Positions 40,395 through 51,528 of a DNA stretch of 64,000 nucleotides are shown here, one piece after another; position 1 is the first letter of the stretch, and each line of letters starts with the position of its first letter. The stretch is from Aristolochia californica (taxonomy: Eukaryota; Streptophyta; Magnoliopsida; Piperales; Aristolochiaceae). Location: positions 14,722,164-14,786,163 of the forward strand of contig JARWKL010000005.1 of NCBI GenBank assembly GCA_029961685.1, in the 5' to 3' direction. The position numbers were made by a program, and so were the translations under genes. Below the pieces are notes generated by a model. It searched no databases, was not told the DNA's origin, and was given only the letters and a program-made list of their open reading frames with translations.

Positions 40395-40858
40395 GGAATT
40401 TCCCAAACTTGGATAACAAAACTTTTGTGTTCATTTGTGGTGTGTGAATAAATTATCTTCATTTACTTTTTTTATTGTTTAAACTTTTTCCCAACATCAA
40501 CAATGAAATTTTCATTTTGCTGTGATCTATTTGCCTTTTTAGTGTACGGGATGAAGGGAGAGTGAAAAACTCGAAGTTTTGATTTAAGAAAAATGTGTAC
40601 ATCTAAAACGGAAATGCACAATCCATAGCTCATTTGCATATTATTTTGTTGTGATCTTTTTTGCCTTTTTTGTTTACGGGATGAAGGGGGAGCGAAAACT
40701 GAAAGATCTGGTTTAAGAAAAAAGTGTACATCTAAAATGGAAATGCACAATGCACAATGCACAAATGTAGAGAGAGATATTTCCAAAGAGTGTAGAAAAA
40801 ACTTGTGTAGAAAAAATCTCCTTCATGTACAATTCCAAGATATTAGTCTTGGACTAGT
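40395..40858 (+). repeat. Scrambled repeat unit, 464 bp, A and C fragments out of order
   Basis: Four pieces are joined. An A head runs to about 40620 (ends gaaatgcacaa). About 20 bp follow that match a much later part of A (tccatagctcatttgcat). Then C offsets ~118-265 run from about 40641 to 40792 (ttgttgtgatcttttttgcc to ccaaagagtgt), and the C tail follows from about 40793 to 40858. The C piece has an extra cacaatg (about 40745-40760). At the last joint gtgtagaaaaa occurs twice. The pieces are not collinear with a monomer, unlike every other hybrid here. A 104-codon minus-strand open frame (40472-40786) is created by the joints and is not a gene. Confidence 0.85.
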
Positions 40859-42139
40859 GAAATTTCCCAAACTTGGATAACAAAACTTTTGTGTTCATTT
40901 GTGGTGTGTGAATAAATTTTCTTCATTTAGCTTTTTTTGTTTACGGGATGAAGGGAGAGCGAAAAACTCGAAGTCTTGATTTAAGAAAAATGTGTACATC
41001 TAAAACGGAAATGCACAATGCACATATATAGAGAGAAATAATTCCAAAGAGTGTCTGTAATTTTTAGGAATTGTAAGCACCGTTTCGTTTTTATATCTCA
41101 GGTTTTACAATCGTCGGGAAAAATGGGTTGCGGAGGATTTTTAACTGAGTGTTGAATTGCAATCCATAAGTCATTTCATACAAAAATATAGCACACTATG
41201 CATGATAAATCACTTTACAATTATCTATGATTGTTAGATCAAATTTTTGAAAAAGGGCAAAATAATGACTTGTTAGACTCGTGTAAATATCCCACAGCAC
41301 GTTCACTTGAGAATTTAATGAGCGTTTGTTATTCTCTTTAAAAGCTTTGGATCCATAGGTCATTTGAATCTTTAACATGTTTCAAGAATGCATATCCATT
41401 TTTAAAACTTGTTTAGAAAAAATCTCCTTCATGTAAAATTCCAAGCTTAATAGGGTTGAACTAATGGAATTTCCCAAACTTGGATAAAAAAACTTTTGTG
41501 TTCATTTGTGGTGTGTGAATAGATATCTTTTATTTACATTAGTTATTATTTTAAATATTTTCCACACATCAACTATAAAATTTTTATTTTGTTGTGATCT
41601 TTTTTGCCTTTTTTGTTTATGGGATGCAGGGGGAGCGAAAAATCAAAGTTCTGATTTAACAAAAAAGTGTACATCTAAAATGGAAATGCACAATGCACAA
41701 ATGTAGAGAGAGATATTTCCAAAGAGTGTCTATATGTTTTAGGGATCGTATGCACTTTTTCGTTTTTATATCTAAGGTTTTGCAATCGTCGGGAAACGGG
41801 GGAGGCGGGCGATTTTTAACTGAGTGTTGACTTCAAATCCAAAAGTCATTTCCTACAAAAATATAGCCCGTTACGCATGACAAATCACTTTACAATCATC
41901 TATGATTGTTAGCTCAACTTTTTGAATATGGGCAAAATAATGGCTTGTTTGACTCGGGCAAATATCCCACCGTACGTTCACTTGAGAATTTAATGAGCGT
42001 TTGTTATTCTCCTTAAAAGCTATGGATCCATAGGTCATTTGAATCTTTAACTTGTTTCTGGCATGCATATCCATTTTTAAAACTTGTGTAGAAAAAATCC
42101 CCTTCATGTAAAATTCCAAGATATTAGTTTTGGACTAGT
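40859..42139 (+). repeat. A/B hybrid with ~67-bp deletion, then C
   Basis: The hybrid runs 40859-41465 (607 bp) and C 41466-42139. After cttcatttag the sequence jumps to ttttttgtttacggg, losing about 67 bp between two T-rich runs. Further on it changes from A (gggttgcggagg, about 41130) to B (cactttac, 41211; gttagatcaaa). The A-to-B interval matches that of the hybrids starting at 5404 and 24966. Confidence 0.87.
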
Positions 42140-44134
42140 GGAATTTCCCAAACTTGGATAACAAAATTTTTGTGTTCATTTTTGGTGTGTGAATAAATTT
42201 TCTTCATTTAATTTTTTTATTGTTTTAAACTTTTTCCGTACATCAACTATGAAATTTTCATTTTGCTGTGATCTATTTGCCTTTTTTGTTTACGGGATGA
42301 AGGGAGAACAAAAAACTCGAAGTTTTGATTTAAGAAAAATGTGTACATCTAAAACGGAAATACACAATGCACATATGTAGAGAGAGATAATTGCAAAGAG
42401 TGTCTATAGTTCTTAGGGATTGTAAGCACCTTTTCGCTTTTATATCTCAGGTTCTGCAATCGTCGGGAAAAATGGGTTGCGGTGGATTTTTAACTGAGTG
42501 TTGAATTGCAATCCACAAGTCATTTCATACAAATATACAGCCCGTTACGAAAGATAAATCACATTATAATCATCTATGAGTAATTATGTCAGCTTTTTGC
42601 TAATGGGCAAAATAATGGCATGTTTGACTTGGGTAAATATCCCACCGCAAGTTCACTTGAGAATTTAATGAGCGTTTGTTATTCTCTTTAAAAGCTTTGC
42701 ATCATTTGCATCTTTAACATGTTTCTAACATGCATACCATTTTTAAAACATGTGTGGATGAAATCCTTTTCTTGCAAAATTCCAAGCTATTAGGGTTAAA
42801 CTAGTGGATTTTCCGAAAATTGGATAACAAAATTTTTGTGTTCATTTGTGTTAGGTGAATAAATTTTCTTTATTTATATATGTTATTGTTTTAAATTTCT
42901 ACCATACATCAACTATAAATTTTTCATTTTGTTGTAAGCTTTTTGCCTTTTTTGTATTCAGGATGAAGGGAGAGAGAAAAGTCAAACTTTTGATCTAAGA
43001 AAAAAGTGTACAACCAAAATGGAAAAGCACAATGCAAAATTGTAGGGAGAAATAATTCCAAAGAGTGTCTGTAATTTTTAGGGATTGTAAGCTCTTTTTA
43101 GTTTTTATATCTCAGGTTTTGCAGTCGTTGGGAAAAATTGGTGGCAGAGGATTTTTAACTGAGTTTTGAATTGCAATCCATAGGTCATTTCATACAAAAA
43201 TATAGCCCGTTATGCATGATAAATAACTTTACAATCTTCTATGATTGTTAGATCAAATTTTTGAAAATTGGCATCGGGCAAATATCCCACCGCATGTTCA
43301 CTTGAGAATTTAATGAACGTTTGTTATTCTCTTTAAAAGCTTTGGATCCATAGGTCATTTGAATCTTTAACATGTTTCAAGCAGGCATATCCATTTTTAA
43401 AACATGTGTAGAAAAAATTTCCTTCATGTAAAATTCCAAGCTTAATAGGGTTAGACTAATGGAATTTCCAAAACTTGGATAACAAAACTTTTGGGTTCAT
43501 TTGTGGTGTGTGAATAGATATTTTATATTTACATTAGTTATTATTTTAAATATTTTCCACACATCAACTATAAAATTTTTATTTTGTTGTGATCTTTTTT
43601 GCCTTTTTACTTTATGGGATGAAGGGGGAGCGTAAACTCAAAGTTTTGATTTAAGAAAAAAGTGTACATCTAAAATGGAAATGAACAATGCACAAATGTA
43701 GAGAGAGATATTTCCAAAGAGTGTCTGTATGTTTTAGGGATCGTATGCACTCTTTCGTTTTTATATCTAAGGTTTTGCAATCGTCGGAAAACGGGGGACG
43801 CAGGCGATTTTTAACTGAGTGTTGACATCAAATCCATAAGTCATTTCTTAAAAAAATATAGTCCGTTACGCATTACAAATCACTTTAAAATCACCTATGA
43901 TTATTAGCTCTACTTTTTGAATATGGGCAAAATAATGGCTTGTTTGACTCGGGCAAATATCCCACCGCACGTTCGCTTGAGAATTTAATGAGCGTTTGTT
44001 ATTCTCTTTAAAAGCTTTTGATCTATAGGTCATTTGAATCTTTAACATGTTTTTGGCATGCATATCCATTTTTAAAACATGTGTAGAAAAAAACTCCTTC
44101 ATGTAAAATTCCAAGATATTAGTTTTGGACTAGT
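42140..44134 (+). repeat. A-B-C trimer with small deletions
   Basis: A runs 42140-42805, B 42806-43460, C 43461-44134. A lacks 8 bp in tttgcatc-atttgcatc (about 42698-42712), a deletion seen again in three A copies after 56 kb. B lacks 19 bp at about 43273 (ttggca joined to tcggg) and then has a C-like cgggcaaat before returning to B. Confidence 0.9.
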
Positions 44135-46153
44135 GGAATTTCCCAAACTTGGATAACAAAACTTTTGTGTTCATTTGTGGTGGGTGTATAAATTTTCTTT
44201 ATTTAGTTTTTTTATTGTTTTAAACTTTTTCCATACATCAACTATGAAATTTTCATTTTGCTGTGATCTATTTGCCTTTTTTGTTTATGGGATGAAGGGA
44301 GAGCGAAAAACTCGATGTTTTGATTTAAGAAAAATGTGTGCATCTAAAACGGAAATGCACAATGCACATATATAGAGAGAGATAATTCCAAAGAGTGTCT
44401 GTAACTTTTAGGGATTGTAAGCACCTTTTCGTTGTTATATCCCAGGTTTTGCAATCGTCGGGAAAAATGGGTTGCAGAGGATTTTTAATTGAGTGTTGAA
44501 TTGCAATCCATAAGTCATTACATACAAAAATATAACCCATTATGCATGATAAATCACATTACAATCATCTATGATTAATTATGTCACCTTTTTGCAAATG
44601 GGAAAAATAATGGCATGTTTGACTCGGGTAAATATCCCACTACAAGTTCACTTGAGAATTTAATGAGCGTTCGTTATTCTCTTTAAAAGCTTTGGATCCA
44701 TAGCTCATTTGCATCTTTAACATGTTTCAAAGATGCATATCTATTTTTAAAACATGTGTGGATGAAATCTCTTTCTTGCAAAATTCCAAGCTATTAGGGT
44801 TAAACTAGTGGAATTTCCCAAAATTGGATAACAAAATTTTGTGTTCATTTGTGTTGGGTGAATAAATTTTATTTATTTATATTTATTATTTTTTAAATAT
44901 TTTCCATACATCAACTATAAAATTTTCCTTTTCTTGTAAGCTTTTTACCTCTTTTCCTTCCGGGATGAATGGAGAGCGAAAAGTCAAACTTTTGATTTAA
45001 CAAAAAAGTGTACATCTAAAATCGAAAAGCACTTTGCACAATTGCAAGGAGAGATAATTCCAAAGAATGTCTGTAATTTTTAGGGATTGTAAGCTCTTTT
45101 TAGTTTTTATATCTTAGATTTTGCAATCGTCGGGAAAAATTGGTGGCAGAGGATTTTGAACTAAGTGCTGAATTGCAATCCATAAGTCATTTCATACAAA
45201 AATATAGCCTGTTACGCATAATAAATCACTTTACAATCATCTATGATTGTTAGATCAAATTTTTGAAAATGGCCAAAATAATGACTTGTTAGACTCGGGT
45301 AAATATCCCGCCGCACATTAACTTGAGAATTTAAAGCGCGTTTGTTATTCTCTTTAAAAGCTTTGGATCCATAGCTCATTTGAATCTTTAACATGTTTCA
45401 AGCATGCATATCCATTTTTAAAACATGTGTAGAAAAAATCTCCTTCATGTAAAATTCTAAGCCTAAATGGGTTGGACTAATGGAATTTCCCAAACTAGGA
45501 TAACAAAACTTTTGTGTTCATTTGTGGTGTGTGAATAGATATTTTTTATTTACATTAGTTATTATTTTAAATATTTTCACACATCAACTATAAAATTTTT
45601 ATTTTGTTGTGATCTTTTTGGCCTTTTTTGCTTACAGGATGAAGGGGGAGCGAAAACTCAAAGTTTTGATTTAAGAAAAAAGTGTACATCTAAAATGGAA
45701 TTGTACAATGAAAAAATGTAGAGAGAGATATTTCCAAAGAGTGTCTGTATGTTTTAGGGATCGTACGCACTTTTTTGATTTTATATATAAGGTTTTGCAA
45801 TCGTCGGGAAACGGGGGAGGCGGGCGATTTTTAACTGAGTGTTGACTTCAAATCCATAAGTCATTTCCTACAAAAATATAGCCCGTTACGCATGACAAAT
45901 CACTTTACAATCATCTATGATCGTTAGCTCCACTTTTGAAAATGGCCAAAATGATGGCTTGTTTGACTCGGGCAAATATCCCACCGCCCGTTCACTTGAG
46001 AATTTAATGAGCGTTTGTTATTCTCTTTAAAAGTTTTGGATCCATAGGTTATTTGAATCTTTAACATGTTTCTGGCATGCATATCCATTTTAAAAACATG
46101 TGTAGAAAAAATCTCCTTCATGTAAAATTCCAAGATATTAGTTTTGGACTAGT
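44135..46153 (+). repeat. A-B-C trimer, regular
   Basis: A runs 44135-44809, B 44810-45481, C 45482-46153. The B-to-C boundary has the rare wording gcctaaatgggttgg, then aaactagg in the C head. The same wording recurs at 52.85 kb. Confidence 0.92.
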
Positions 46154-48160
46154 GGAATTTCCCAAACTTGGATAACAAAACTTTCATGTTCATTTGTGGT
46201 GTGTGAATAAATTTTGTTCATTTACTTTTTTTATTTTTTTAAACTTTTTCCATACATAAACTATGAAATTTTCATTTTGCTGTGATCTATTTGCCTTTTT
46301 TGTTTATGGGATGAAGGGAGAGCGAAAAACTCAAAGTTTTGATTTAAGAAAAATGTGTACATCTAAAACGGAAATGCACAATGCACATTTGTAGAGAGAG
46401 ATAATTCCAAAGAGTGTCTGTAATTTTTAGGGATTGTAAGCACCTTTTCATTTTTATATCTCAGGTTTTGCAATCATCGGGAAAAAAGGGGTGCAGAGGA
46501 TTTTTAACTGAGTGTTGAATTGCAATCCATAAGTCATTTGATACAAAAATATAGCCCGTTACGCACGATAAATCACATTACAATCATCTATGATTAATTA
46601 TGTCAGCTTTTTGCAAATGGGCAAAATAATGGCATGTTTGACTCGGGTAAATATCCCACCGCAAGTTCACTTGAGAATTTAATGAGCGTTTGTTATTCTC
46701 TCTAAAAGCTTTGCATCCATAGCTCATTTGCATCTTTAACATGTTTCAAACATGCATATCAATTTTTAAAACATGGGTGGATGAAATCTCTTTCTTGCAA
46801 AATTCCAAGCTATTAGGGTTAAACTAGTGGAATTTCCCAAAAATGGATAACAAAACTTTTGTGTTCATTTGTGTTGGGTGAATAAATTTTTTTTATTTAT
46901 ATCTGTTATTGTTTTAATTTTTTTCCATAAATCAACAATAAAATTTTCTTTTTGTTGTAAGCTTTTTGCCTTGTTTGTTTTCGGGATGAAGGCAGAGCGA
47001 AAAGTCAAAGTTTTTATTTAAGAAAAAGGTGACCATCTAAAATGGAAAGCACAATGCACAATTGTAGGGAGAGTGTCTATAATTTTTAGGGATTGTAAAC
47101 ACTTTTTAGTTTTTGTATCTTAGGTTTTGCAATTGTAAGAAAAAATTGGTGGTAGAGGATTTTTACCTGAGTGTTAAATTGCAATCCATAAGTCATTTCA
47201 TACAAAAATATAGCACGCTACGCCTTATAAATCACTTTACAATCATCTATGATTGTTAGATCAAATTTTTGAAAATGGGCAAAATAATGACTTGTTAGAC
47301 TCGGGTAAATATCCCATCGCACGTTCACTTGAGAATTTAATGAGCGTTTCTTATTCTCATTAAAAGCATAGGATCCATAGGTCATTTGAATCTTTAACAT
47401 GTTTCAAGCATGCGTATCCATTTTTAAAACATGTGTAGAAAAAATGTCCTTCATGTAAAATTCCAAGCTTAAAGGGTTCAACTAATGGAATTTCCAAAAC
47501 TTGGATAACAAAACTTTTGTGTTCATTTGTGGTGTGTGAATAGATATTTTCTATTTACATTAGTTATTATTTTAAATATTTTCCACAAATCAACTATAAA
47601 AATTTTATTTTGTTGTGATTTATTTTGCCTTTTTTGTTTACGGGATGAAGGGGGAGAGAAAACTCAAAGTTCTGATTTAACAAAAAAGTGTACTTATAAA
47701 ATGGAAATGCACAATGCAAAAATGTAGAGAGAGATATTTCCAAAGAGTGTCTGAATGTTTTAGGGATCGTATGCACTTTTTCATTTTTATATCTAAGGTT
47801 TTGCAATTGTTGGGAAACGGGGGAGGCGGGTGATTTTTAACTGAGTGTTGACTTCAAATCCATAAGTCATTTCCTACAAAAATATAGCCCATTATGCATG
47901 AAAAATCACTTTACAATCATCTATGATTGTAAGCTCAACTTTTTGAATTTGGGCAAAATAATGGCATGTTTGACTTGGGCAAATATCCCACCCCACGTTC
48001 ACTTCAGAATTTAATGAGCGTTTGCTATTCTCTTTAAAAGCTATGGATCCATAGGCCATTTGAATCTTTAACATGTTTCTGGCATGCATATCTATTTTTG
48101 AAACATGTGTAGAAAAAATCTCCTTCAAGTAAAATTCCAAGATATTAGTTTTGGACTAGT
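46154..48160 (+). repeat. A-B-C trimer, B with a 14-bp deletion
   Basis: A runs 46154-46828, B 46829-47486, C 47487-48160. In B, gggagag joins tgtctataat at about 47072. The 14 bp between two agag words are lost, consistent with slippage or microhomology. A and C are full length. Confidence 0.91.
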
Positions 48161-49508
48161 GGAATTTCCCAAACTTGGATAACTATACTTTTGTGTTCAT
48201 TTCTGGTGCGTGAATAAATTTTCTTCATTTACTTTTTTTATTGTTTTAAACTTTTTCCGTACATCAACTATGAAATTTTCATTTTGCTGTGATCTATTTG
48301 CCTTTTTTGTTTACAGGATGAAGGGAGAACGAAAAACACGAAGTTTTGATTGAAGAAAAAAGTGTACATCTAAAATGGAAAAGCACAATGCACAATTGTA
48401 GGGAGAGACAATTCCAAAGAGTCTCTGTAATTTTTAGGAATTGTAAGCTCTTTTTAGTTTTTATATCTCAGGTTTCGCAATCGTCGGAAAATATTGGTGG
48501 CAGAGGATTTTTAACTAAGTATTTAATTGCAATCCATAAGTCATTTCATACAAAAATATAGCCCGTTACGCATGATAAATCACTTTACAATCATCTATGC
48601 TTTTTAGATCAAATTTTTGAAAATGGGCAAAATAATGACTTGTTAGACTCGGGTAAATATCCCACCGCACGTTCACTTGAGAATTTAATGAGCGTTTGTT
48701 ATTCTCTTTAAAAGCTTTGGATCCATAGGTCATTTGAATCTTTAACATGTTTCAAACATGCATATCCATTTTTAAAACATGTGTAGAAAAAATCTCCTTC
48801 ATGTAAAATTCCAAGCTTAATAGGGTTAGACTAATGGAATTTCCCAAACTTGGATAACAACACTTTTGTGTTCATTTGTGGTGTGTGAATAGATATTTTT
48901 ATTTATATTAGTTATTATTTTAAATATTTTCCACACTTCAACTATAAAAATTTTATTTTGTTGCGATCTTTTTTGCCTTTTTTGTTTACGGGATGAAGGG
49001 CGAGCGAAAACTCAAAGTTCTGATTTAACAAAAAAGTGTACATCTAAAATGGAAATGCACAATGCACAAATGTAGAGAGAGATATTTCCAAAGAGTGTCT
49101 GTATGTTTTAGGGATCGTATGCACTCTTTCGTTTTTATATCTAAGGTTTTGCAATCGTCGGGAAACGGGGGAGGCGGGCGATTTTTAACTGAGTGTTGAC
49201 TTCAAATACATAAGTCAATTCCTACAAAAATATAGCCCATTACGCATGACAAATCACTTTACAATCATCTATGATTGTTAGCTCAACTTTTTGAATATGG
49301 GCAAAATAATGGGTTGTTTGACTCGGGCAAATATTCCATGGCACGTTCACTTGAGAATTTAATGAGCGTTTGTTATTCTCTTTAAAAGCTATGGATCCAA
49401 AGGTAATTTGAATCTTTAACATGTTTCTGGCATGCATATCCATTTTTAAAAGATGTGTAGAAAAAATCTCCTTCATGTAAAATTCCAAGATATTAGTTTT
49501 GCACTAGT
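48161..49508 (+). repeat. Dimeric variant unit: early-switch A/B hybrid then C
   Basis: The hybrid runs 48161-48835 and C 48836-49508. It is A only to about 48341 (gaaaaacacgaag) and B from about 48357 (aaaaaagtgtac, ggaaaagcac, cacaattgtag). This switch is near offset 185, unlike the other A/B hybrids (offset ~340-420), so it is an independent exchange. Confidence 0.89.
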
Positions 49509-51528
49509 GGAATTTCCCAAACTTGGATAAGAAAACTTTTGTGTTCATTTGTGGTGTGTGAATAAATTTTCTTCATTTAGTTTTTTAATTGTTTTAGACT
49601 TTTTCCGTACATCAACTATGAAATTTTCATTCTGGTGTGATCTATTTGCATTTTTTGTTTACGGGATGAAGGGAGAGCGAAAAACTCGAAGTTTTGATTT
49701 AAGGAAAATGTGTACATCTAAAATGCAAATGCACAATGCACATATGTAGAGAGAGATAATTCCAAACAGTGTTTGCAATTTTTAGGGATTGTAAGCACCT
49801 TTTCGTTTTTATATCTCAGGTTTTGCAATCGTCGGTAAAAATGGGTTGCGGAGGATTTTTAACTGAGTGTTGAATTGCAATCCATAAGTCATTTCATACA
49901 AAAATATAGCCCAATACGCACGATAAATCACATTACAATCATCTATGATTAATTATGTCAGCTTTTTGCAAAAGGGCAAAATAATGGCATGTTTGACTCG
50001 GGTAAATATCCCACCGCAAGTTCACTTGAGAATTTAATGAGCGTTTGTTATTCTCCTTAAAAGCTTTGCATCCATAGCTCATTTGCAGCTTTAACATGTT
50101 TCAAACATGCATATCCATTTTTAAAACATGTGTGGACGAAATCTCTTTCTTGCAAAATTCCAAGCTATTAGGGTTAAACTAGTGGAATTTCCCAAAATTG
50201 GATAACAAAACTTTTGTGTTCATTTGTGTTGGGTGAATAAATTTTCTTTATTTATATTTGTTATTGGTTTAAATTTTTTCCATACCTCAACTATAAAATT
50301 TTCATTTTGTTGTAAGTTTTTTGCCATGTTTGTTTTCGGGATGAAGGGAGAGCGAAAGGTCAAAATTTTGAATTAAGAAAAGAGTGTACATCTAAAATGG
50401 AAAAGCAAAATGCACAATTGTAGACGGAGATAATTCCAAAGAGTGTCTGCAATTTTTAGGGCTTCGAAGCTCTTTTTAGTTTTTATATGTCAGGTTTTGA
50501 AATCGTCGGGAAAAATTGGAGGCAGAGGATTTTTAACTGAGTGTTGAATATCAATCCATAAGTCATTTCATACAAAAATATAGGCCGTTGCACATGATAA
50601 ATAACTTTACATTCATCTATGATTGTTAGATAATTTTTGAAAATGGGCAAAATAATGACTTGTTAGAATCGGGTAAATATCCCACCGCACGTTCACTTGA
50701 GAATTTAATGAGCGTTTGTTATTCTCTTTAAAATCTTAGGATCCGTAGGTCATTTAAATCTTTAACATGTTTCAAGCATGCATATCCATTTTTAAAACAT
50801 GTGTAGAAAAAATCTCCTTCATGTAAAATTCCAAGATTAATAGGGTTGGACTAATGGAATTTCCCAAACTTGGATAACAACACTTTTGTGTTCATTTGTG
50901 GTGTGTGAATAGATATTTTTTATTTAAATTCGTTATTATTTTAAATATTTTCCACAATCAACTTTAAATTTTTTATTTTGTTGTGATCTTTTTTGCCTTT
51001 TTTGTTTACGGGATGAAGGGGGAGGGAGTACTCAAAGTTCTGATTTAAGAAAAAAGTGTACATCTAAGAAGGAAATGCACAACGCACAAATGTAGAGAGA
51101 GATATTTCAAAAGAGTGTCTGTATGTTTTAGGGATCTTATGCACTTTTTTGTTTTTATATCTAAGGTTTTGCAATCATCGGGAAACAGGGCAGGCGGGCG
51201 ATTTTTAACTGAGTGTTGACTTCAAATCTATATGTCATTTCGTACAAAAATGTTTCCCGTTACGCATGACAAATCACTTTACAATCATCTATGATTGTTA
51301 GCTCAACTTTTTGAATATGGGCAAAATAATGGCTTGTTTGACTCGGGCAAATATCCCACCGCACGTTCACTTGAGAATTTAATGAGCGTTTGTTATTCTC
51401 TTTAAAAGCTGCTGATCCACAGGTCATTTGAATCTTCAACATGTTTCAAACATGCATATCCATTTTTAAAACATGTGTGGAAAAAATCTCCTGCTTGCAA
51501 AATTGCAGGATATTAGTTTTGGACTAGT
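49509..51528 (+). repeat. A-B-C trimer; C tail with A-like patch
   Basis: A runs 49509-50183, B 50184-50855, C 50856-51528. The C tail from about 51410 has ctgatccacagg, tttcaaacatgc, gtgtggaaaaaat and cttgcaaaattgca, A-like words, before ending as C (gatattagttttgg). The same unusual tail occurs at about 56127-56235, in each case just before an A* monomer. Confidence 0.89.

Noticed and set aside
40472..40786. A 104-codon minus-strand frame as a distinct gene
   Set aside because: It crosses the scrambled joints at about 40620 and 40641 and is made of A and C satellite pieces. Its length comes from the rearrangement.
40395..40858. The scrambled unit as a purely technical assembly artefact
   Set aside because: Not excluded, but the joints sit at short repeats and the flanks are in normal order. 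I keep it as a finding that must be confirmed with spanning reads.
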